From Paenibacillus lignilyticus (GTDB taxonomy: Bacteria; Bacillota; Bacilli; Paenibacillales; Paenibacillaceae), in the NCBI RefSeq assembly GCF_017942085.1, contig NZ_JAGKSP010000014.1, positions 62,001 to 126,000 on the forward strand: a DNA stretch of 64,000 nucleotides. The letters are read 5' to 3'. Position numbers and translations under genes: made by a program. Each line of letters starts with the position of its first letter. The first letter of the stretch is position 1. Positions 59,270 to 64,000 of this stretch are shown here, piece after piece. The notes under the pieces were generated by a model. That model was not told where the DNA came from and did not search any database. It saw only the letters and a list, made by a program, of their open reading frames with translations.

Positions 59270-59297
59270 TTTACATTCCATGTAATATCTTTATACT
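59270..59297 (+). promoter_or_regulatory. ddh promoter with a palindrome on the -35
   Basis: TTTACA (59270) and TATACT (59292), 16 bases apart. TTACAT-TCC-ATGTAA (59271-59285) is a perfect inverted repeat covering the -35 box, a likely operator in this divergent region. Confidence 0.6.
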
Positions 59298-59349
59298 TAA
59301 TAAAGATCATTCATACATGCAGAATAACCCATAATAGGAGGAAATTGAA

Positions 59350-60333
59350 GTGAATAAAACAATCAAAATCGGCATTGTAGGTTACGGAAACCTCGGCAGA
59401 GGCACCCAGAAGGCAATCGCTCAAAATCCCGATATGGAGCTTGTTGCGATTTTCACCCGCAGACAACCTGAGCAAATGACCGGCGGAGAAGGCGTCCGCT
59501 TCGAACATATTTCGGCAGCAGAGCAATACAGAGGCATTATCGACGTCATGATTCTCTGCGGCGGTTCGGCTACCGATCTTCCCGAGCAAACGCCTGTTAT
59601 TGCAAGCATGTTCAACACGGTAGACAGCTTCGATACGCATGCCAAGATTCCGGAATTCTACGAAACCGTCCATGCTGCCGCGCAGCAAGCCGGCACATTG
59701 AGCATTATTTCGACAGGCTGGGATCCGGGTCTGTTCTCTCTTAACCGTCTGCTTGCAGAAGCGATTCTGCCGGAAGGAAAAGACTTTACGTTCTGGGGCA
59801 AAGGCGTAAGCCAAGGCCACTCCGATGCCATCCGCCGTGTACCGGGCGTTAAAGCCGGCGTTCAATATACGGTGCCGGTGCAAGCAGTAATCGATCAAAT
59901 CCGCTCAGGCGAAACGCCGGAGCTGGCAACTCGCGACAAGCATCTTCGCGAATGCTACGTCGTTGCCGAAGAAGGCGCGGATAAAGAAGAAATTACACAA
60001 ACGATCGTGAACATGCCGAACTATTTCTCGGATTACAACACGACGGTAAACTTCATCAGCGAAGAGCAGCTGCACGCTGAGCATCAAGGCATGCCTCACG
60101 GCGGATTCGTCATTCGCAGCGGAATTACCGGTGCCGGCACGAAACAAATTATCGAGTTCGGCCTCACGCTCGAGAGCAATCCCGAGTTTACGGCTAGCGT
60201 GCTGGTAGCTTGCGCGAGAGCGGGCTACCGTTTAAGCCAAGAGGGCAGCAAAGGCGCGAAGACGATCTTCGACCTTCCAATCGGCTACCTATCCCCTAAA
60301 TCAGCTGAACAGCTTCGCCGCGAGCTGCTCTAA
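59350..60333 (+). CDS. ddh: meso-Diaminopimelate D-dehydrogenase
   Basis: 327 residues. IKIGIVGYGNLGRGTQKAIA is the NADP fold; CGGSATDLPEQTP, FNTVDSFDTHAKIPEF and STGWDPGLFSLNRLLAEAIL, then FWGKGVSQGHSDAIRRVPGV, are the well-conserved blocks of Ddh. The enzyme makes meso-diaminopimelate for wall and lysine in one NADPH step, bypassing the acylated Dap route. The ATG follows AGGAGG. It stands alone with a terminator. Confidence 0.95.
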   Translation: MNKTIKIGIVGYGNLGRGTQKAIAQNPDMELVAIFTRRQPEQMTGGEGVRFEHISAAEQYRGIIDVMILCGGSATDLPEQTPVIASMFNTVDSFDTHAKIPEFYETVHAAAQQAGTLSIISTGWDPGLFSLNRLLAEAILPEGKDFTFWGKGVSQGHSDAIRRVPGVKAGVQYTVPVQAVIDQIRSGETPELATRDKHLRECYVVAEEGADKEEITQTIVNMPNYFSDYNTTVNFISEEQLHAEHQGMPHGGFVIRSGITGAGTKQIIEFGLTLESNPEFTASVLVACARAGYRLSQEGSKGAKTIFDLPIGYLSPKSAEQLRRELL

Positions 60334-60357
60334 TCGCCGAACACTACTTGAACCTAC

Positions 60358-60394
60358 AAGCTTGCCATGATCCCCATGGCGAGCTTTTTATTTT
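60358..60394 (+). terminator. Terminator after ddh
   Basis: AAGCTTGCCATG and CATGGCGAGCTT pair (one mismatch) and are followed by TTTATTTT. Confidence 0.85.
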
Positions 60395-60497
60395 CCCAAC
60401 CTGCGCGGCCTCCCTTGAAACCAACTCCCCGTAACGCGAAACTAGGCCCCTGCATAGGATAATCCATGTTCAATGTTCAAAATGGAGGTTATCTATC

Positions 60498-60827
60498 ATG
60501 AGCTCGCCCAATCAGTCCGTGCAGCAAGAACTAAAGCCGATCTATCAGTGCGACGCTAAGGTTCATCATACACTGCGGTCTGTCCATGACCATCTTCATC
60601 AGCTTTGCGCGAATCACGTCAATCGATTGGTCAAAATCGAAACGATGGACGGCGATGTTTTCGAAGGGCATATCGTCCATTGTGACAAGAGCATTCTCTA
60701 CATTTGCCTGTCCAATGAAGGCGTCCATCGCGGGTTCTTCCCGGGTCCCGGTGTCCCGCCTCAGACTTATAACAATGTCATTCTGCCGCTGGTTCTGTTT
60801 AATCTTCTTGCCATCTCGCTGCTTTAA
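60498..60827 (+). CDS. Small protein with a possible Sm-like strand pattern
   Basis: 109 residues. The centre NRLVKIETMDGDVFEGHIVH, CDKSILYICLS has the beta pattern of Sm-like folds (V-x-I-x-T-x-DG-x-x-x-EG-x-I). A C-terminal segment is rich in Gly/Pro (GFFPGPGVPPQTYNN) and the end ILPLVLFNLLAISLL is hydrophobic. It precedes another small protein gene by 38 bases, so they form a pair. No function is known to me; the Sm-likeness is a guess from pattern. Confidence 0.7.
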   Translation: MSSPNQSVQQELKPIYQCDAKVHHTLRSVHDHLHQLCANHVNRLVKIETMDGDVFEGHIVHCDKSILYICLSNEGVHRGFFPGPGVPPQTYNNVILPLVLFNLLAISLL

Positions 60828-60865
60828 GCTTGTAGGGGACAGTTACTGACAAAGGAGTGATTCGC

Positions 60866-61159
60866 ATGGCTTTCATGCCACCGGTTGGACCTCAAGGCAC
60901 GCAGCAGCCCCCTGGCTCGCCGCCGCCGCAAATGGTTCCGCCAAGACCACTTACTTCATCGACGCTTGCGATTGATCCGGGAGCGATCTCCCGCTGCATG
61001 TTCCGCATGACCTACATCTGGCCGCGCAGCGGACCCGGCTTCTGGTTTTATCCCGTCTTCCTCGGCCGGACGTCCATCTCCGGATTCCGTTGGAACGGCT
61101 TCTTCTGGATGTTCGCCGGCTTCGACCTTGCGCGTATCGATGCGTTTACTTGTGTTTAA
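60866..61159 (+). CDS. Small Pro-rich/aromatic protein
   Basis: 97 residues. A Pro/Gln-rich N terminus (PPVGPQGTQQPPGSPPPQMV) is followed by DPGAISRCMFRMTYIWPRSG and PGFWFYPVFLGRTSISGFRW, then FFWMFAGFDLARIDAFTCV. Similar small proteins with FWFYP and a final FTC occur in Bacilli, often next to a gene like the one upstream; their role is unclear. ATG 60866 lies nine bases from AAAGGAG. Confidence 0.75.
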   Translation: MAFMPPVGPQGTQQPPGSPPPQMVPPRPLTSSTLAIDPGAISRCMFRMTYIWPRSGPGFWFYPVFLGRTSISGFRWNGFFWMFAGFDLARIDAFTCV

Positions 61160-61309
61160 ATCGTAAGTCCTTATGTCCCTCAGTCATGCCCGTCATGGCT
61201 GAGGGACATCTCTTTATATTGAGATCTATTGAAGCACTCCCTGTACTTGGGACATCTAAATGATGGATTTACACACGAGGTTTCTATCCATGTCTCATAC
61301 AGTTTTGCG

Positions 61310-61494
61310 CTAACGAATCCTGAGGGTCTTATTCCTGCGAAAATAGCCGTTTATCAAACCTAACAAATCGTAGAAGTCTTATTGTGAGGAAATCGTGCGA
61401 GAAAGACCCTTTTGACACCGAATAAGGCCTGAACGATTCGTTAGAATTTCAACCCCCTTCATTTTGATGAAATAAGACCTCTGGGATTCGTTAG
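61310..61494. repeat. Array of four 24-base repeats in two facing 50-bp-spaced pairs
   Basis: Two units in reverse orientation start at 61310 and 61360 (CTAACGAATC...GTCTTATT), and two in forward orientation at 61421 and 61471 (AATAAGRCCT...GATTCGTTAG). Both pairs have a period of exactly 50 bases. The whole is a large imperfect palindrome. A related inverted pair lies at 26726. No gene was seen from 61160 to 61722. Confidence 0.85.
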
Positions 61495-61722
61495 CGCTCG
61501 TGAACGAGCATCTAACGCTGCGCAACCCAGATGCACACAGCCCTCGAACCGACGACGCGATCCATGCTTCATTGACGATCGCCAGCGGCATTCGGAACGG
61601 GATGATGGTATGGACGTGCCGGCAAGCGAGGCTTCCCCCGTTTTTCTCATGGCATGGAATCTGACAAGCTCGCCGCAAATACAATTTCAAGTGGAGATCG
61701 CTACACGGGAAAGCAGGGATAG

Positions 61723-61929
61723 ATGATGGGGAGCAAGCAAGAATTTATTGTCGTGGTCGTGCCGATGTCAGAAATCAAGAAGTTTGTCGTGATTGATATT
61801 ATTGGGGGGACTGTCCTGTATTACTTGATTAAGCTGCCGCTCCATTCCTTCTATGCAGCCATGGTGGGAAGCGCGGTAGGACCGATGCTTATCCGCCGTT
61901 CCTTGCGAGGTCCCAAGCTGCGCAAATGA
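61723..61929 (+). CDS. Small hypothetical membrane-associated protein
   Basis: 68 residues. MMGSKQEFIVVVVPMSEIKK is followed by a hydrophobic part (FVVIDIIGGTVLYYLIKLPL, FYAAMVGSAVGPMLI) and a basic tail RRSLRGPKLRK. The ribosome binding site is weak (AGGGAT). It is plausible as a real gene because of its membrane-like pattern, but no homologue is recognised. Confidence 0.45.
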   Translation: MMGSKQEFIVVVVPMSEIKKFVVIDIIGGTVLYYLIKLPLHSFYAAMVGSAVGPMLIRRSLRGPKLRK

Positions 61930-62058
61930 GAGACAACCCGAACTCGTTCCATAACCGCGTGCCAAGCAGAGAAGCGAGCATGATAACTTAGCCCGCAAAA
62001 TCGTACATAATGCCTGATATGTCAGCCATAATAACATGCTTCTAATAAGATTCATCGT

Positions 62059-62088
62059 AACTTGCCATGGATTCATGGCAAGTTTTCT
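62059..62088 (+). terminator. Terminator upstream of gdhA
   Basis: AACTTGCCATG-GATT-CATGGCAAGTT, an 11-bp perfect stem followed by TTCTC. Confidence 0.75.
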
Positions 62089-62136
62089 CACATTTAGTCG
62101 ATAAATGTATTTTATTGGTCTGCAAAGATTAATTAA

Positions 62137-62166
62137 TTGGTATTATGAGAATTACACGTTTACAAT
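62137..62166 (+). promoter_or_regulatory. Likely gdhA promoter
   Basis: TTGGTA (62137) and TACAAT (62161), 18 bases apart. Downstream lie TGTAT-AAA-ATACA and TTTGC/GCAAA inverted repeats in the leader. Confidence 0.5.
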
Positions 62167-62237
62167 GTATAAAAATACAAACTTTGCGTAGAAAAATGCA
62201 AATCCGACCCATTATCATCTAAGGAGCGTTGGTCAAA

Positions 62238-63614
62238 TTGATAACCGTTATATCTGATCCGCAATTGGCAGCTGCCGAGAAATACGTCCAATCCGTATAC
62301 GAAACAATCGTTCAACGCAACCACCACGAGCCTGAATTCCACCAAGCCGTGAAGGAAATTCTGGATTCCCTCGTACCGGTTCTTGCTCAGCATCCTGAGT
62401 ATGAGCAGAACAGTATTTTGGAGCGGATCTCCGAGCCTGAGCGCGTCGTATCCTTCCGCGTGCCATGGGTGGACGACAAGGGAAAAGTGCATGTGAACCG
62501 CGGTTTCCGCGTTCAGTTCAACAGCGCACTCGGCCCGTACAAAGGTGGACTGCGATTCCATCCGTCCGTTAATGCAAGCGTCATTAAATTTCTGGGCTTC
62601 GAGCAAATCTTCAAGAACAGCTTAACCGGCCAGCCGATCGGCGGCGGCAAAGGCGGATCGGACTTCGATCCGAAAGGCAAATCCGATCTTGAAATTATGC
62701 GCTTCACGCAAAGCTTCATGACAGAGCTCTACAAATACATCGGACCTGAGGTCGATGTTCCTGCAGGCGATATCGGTGTGGGAGCCCGGGAAATCGGCTA
62801 CATGTTCGGACAATACAAGCGTATTCGCGGAGGGAATGAAGCCGGCGTTCTGACGGGCAAAGGCATTGTTTACGGCGGAAGCTTGGCGCGTAAGGAAGCA
62901 ACCGGCTACGGCTGCGTTTATTTCGTGAACGAGATGCTTGCAAGCAAAAACCTGAGCTTCCAAGGCAGCACGGTTGTCGTATCCGGTTCGGGTAACGTCT
63001 CCATCTATGCGATCGAGAAGGCCCAACAGCTCGGCGCGAAAGTGGTTGCGTGCAGCGATTCCAACGGATATATTTACGATTCTGAAGGCATCAACCTGGA
63101 TACCGTTAAGCAATTAAAAGAATTGGATCGCAAACGCATCAGCGAATATGTGAAAATCCATCCGCATGCTGCCTACACACCGGGCTGCGACGGTATTTGG
63201 TCCATTCCATGCGATATCGCGCTGCCATGCGCAACACAGAATGAGATCGATGCAGCGTCCGCGAAGCTGTTAGTAGATGGCGGCGTGAAGGCTATTGGCG
63301 AAGGGGCTAATATGCCGTCAACGTTGGAGGCTATTGATGTGTTCCTGAGCAACGACGTTCTGTTTGGGCCGGCTAAGGCTGCGAATGCGGGCGGAGTTGC
63401 CGTATCCGCACTCGAAATGGCGCAAAACAGCATGCGACTGTCGTGGACCTTCGAAGAAGTAGACGCCAAACTACATGACATTATGAAAAATATCTATGCC
63501 AACAGCATCAAAGCAGCTGCCGATTACGGGCATGCCGGCAACCTGGTCTATGGTGCGAATATCGCCGGATTTGTTAAAGTAGCCGACTCCATGATCGCTC
63601 AAGGCGTCGTTTAA
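62238..63614 (+). CDS. gdhA: NADP-specific glutamate dehydrogenase
   Basis: About 458 residues of the hexameric GdhA type. RVVSFRVPWVDDKGKVHVNR, ALGPYKGGLRFHPSVNASVI, PIGGGKGGSDFDPKGKSDLE (catalytic Lys region) and VVVSGSGNVSIYAIEKAQQL (NADP fold, S-G-S-G-N) are all present, as is IGEGANMPSTLEAI. It makes glutamate from 2-oxoglutarate and ammonium. No ATG is near; TTG at 62238 is eleven bases from AAGGAG and is preferred to the TTG at 62229, which nearly touches it. Confidence 0.95.
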   Translation: MITVISDPQLAAAEKYVQSVYETIVQRNHHEPEFHQAVKEILDSLVPVLAQHPEYEQNSILERISEPERVVSFRVPWVDDKGKVHVNRGFRVQFNSALGPYKGGLRFHPSVNASVIKFLGFEQIFKNSLTGQPIGGGKGGSDFDPKGKSDLEIMRFTQSFMTELYKYIGPEVDVPAGDIGVGAREIGYMFGQYKRIRGGNEAGVLTGKGIVYGGSLARKEATGYGCVYFVNEMLASKNLSFQGSTVVVSGSGNVSIYAIEKAQQLGAKVVACSDSNGYIYDSEGINLDTVKQLKELDRKRISEYVKIHPHAAYTPGCDGIWSIPCDIALPCATQNEIDAASAKLLVDGGVKAIGEGANMPSTLEAIDVFLSNDVLFGPAKAANAGGVAVSALEMAQNSMRLSWTFEEVDAKLHDIMKNIYANSIKAAADYGHAGNLVYGANIAGFVKVADSMIAQGVV

Positions 63615-63623
63615 ATAACAGGA

Positions 63624-63677
63624 AAAACCCACTGTACCAGGTTAATGATGATTAACTTGGTACAGTGGGTTTTCTGT
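63624..63677. terminator. Bidirectional terminator after gdhA
   Basis: AAAACCCACTGTACCA and its complement, with inner TTAAT/ATTAA, form a stem of about 20 bp with A/T tails between converging genes. Confidence 0.88.
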
Positions 63678-63690
63678 TTCCATACATGCG

Positions 63691-64000
63691 TTATCCTTCG
63701 CCCAGCACGGCCCCGAATTGGTTCTTAAACATATGGGCATACACGCCCTGCTTCTCGAGCAGCTCTTCATGGGAACCCTTCTCCATGATCGCCCCGCGGT
63801 CGATGACCATGATGGTGTCGGCGTCACGAATCGTGTTGAGCCGGTGCGCGATCAAGAAGCTCGTGCGGCCATGCAGAACGCCACGCAGCGCATCTTGAAT
63901 ATGCAGCTCCGTCCGGGTGTCGATGCTGCTCGTCGCCTCGTCCAGAATAAGAATCGGCGGATCCGCGAGAATGACCCTTGCGATGGCAAGCAGCTGGCGC
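63691..64000 (-). CDS. ABC exporter ATPase end, partial
   Basis: The last ~102 residues of an ABC exporter of the fused type; the gene continues past the right edge. RQLLAIARVILADPPILILD (end of the signature and Walker B), EATSSIDTRTEL, LIAHRLNTIRDADTIMVID (H loop) and EKQGVYAHMFKNQFG are visible. It probably acts with a second half-transporter outside the window. Confidence 0.9.
   Translation of the reverse strand, partial: RQLLAIARVILADPPILILDEATSSIDTRTELHIQDALRGVLHGRTSFLIAHRLNTIRDADTIMVIDRGAIMEKGSHEELLEKQGVYAHMFKNQFGAVLGEG

Noticed and set aside
61379..61690. 103-codon minus-strand frame over the repeat array
   Set aside because: It is mostly the 50-bp repeats read as codons, with no ribosome binding site or domain.
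61500..61720. Possible gene remnant right of the repeat array
   Set aside because: Short stretches look protein-like in more than one frame, but none could be tied to a family, so no feature is claimed.

Overview
The window looks like chromosomal DNA of a Paenibacillaceae bacterium (Paenibacillus, Cohnella or a close relative). The reasons are three surface proteins with triple SLH repeats, a YesM/YesN two-component pair beside an Lpl-type sugar ABC transporter, two DUF975 proteins, Gram-positive ribosome binding sites (AGGAGG type, often with GTG or TTG starts), many U-tailed hairpin terminators and a moderate GC content. No rRNA, tRNA, CRISPR array, insertion sequence or prophage was seen. 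Both window edges cut a gene.

Layout. 1-5.7 kb: small stand-alone genes (an EamA transporter, three VOC proteins, a HugZ-type haem protein behind two Fur boxes, DinB, a glycine-rich peptidoglycan-binding protein, a GNAT pseudogene, a membrane protein/TetR pair). 5.7-18.2 kb, all on the minus strand: a carbohydrate locus with DUF2961/GH172-like, DUF4038/GH140-like and GH127-like enzymes, an Lpl-type solute-binding lipoprotein with two permeases, a YesM/YesN pair and an aldo/keto reductase. The enzymes lack signal peptides, so import followed by intracellular breakdown of a plant-type glycan is the likely scheme. 18.5-35 kb: an SLH 5'-nucleotidase, a MarR/MFS efflux operon with a clear operator, DUF975 and DUF2306 membrane proteins, an ECF sigma/anti-sigma pair, a Fur-controlled flavodoxin remnant, a TetR/SDR pair with shared operators, a DJ-1/PfpI gene behind a ZTP riboswitch, a ferric-reductase-like flavocytochrome, and ilvE opposite a LysR regulator.

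35-47 kb: a 1728-residue SLH thermolysin-type protease, a CPBP-like membrane protein lacking the catalytic residues, an AraC remnant, a TetR/drug-efflux ABC cluster, a three-copy 113-bp tandem repeat, and an SLH GH3 enzyme. 47-64 kb: an acetyltransferase, an amino-acid permease, a hydrolase, a CBM35-GH26 enzyme, an ECF41 sigma factor next to its predicted target (an AhpD-like gene with an ECF41-type promoter), an ABC exporter, ddh (diaminopimelate dehydrogenase), small proteins, an array of 50-bp repeats, gdhA and the end of another ABC exporter.

The strongest non-coding observations are the ZTP riboswitch with its terminator (about 30.56-30.67 kb), the ECF41 promoter (52.99 kb), the three Fur sites (1.32, 1.39 and 28.05 kb), the MarR tandem operator (21.30 kb), the two intergenic repeat families (44.6 and 61.3 kb), and a promoter followed by a terminator in the leader of the carbohydrate operon (18.3 kb).
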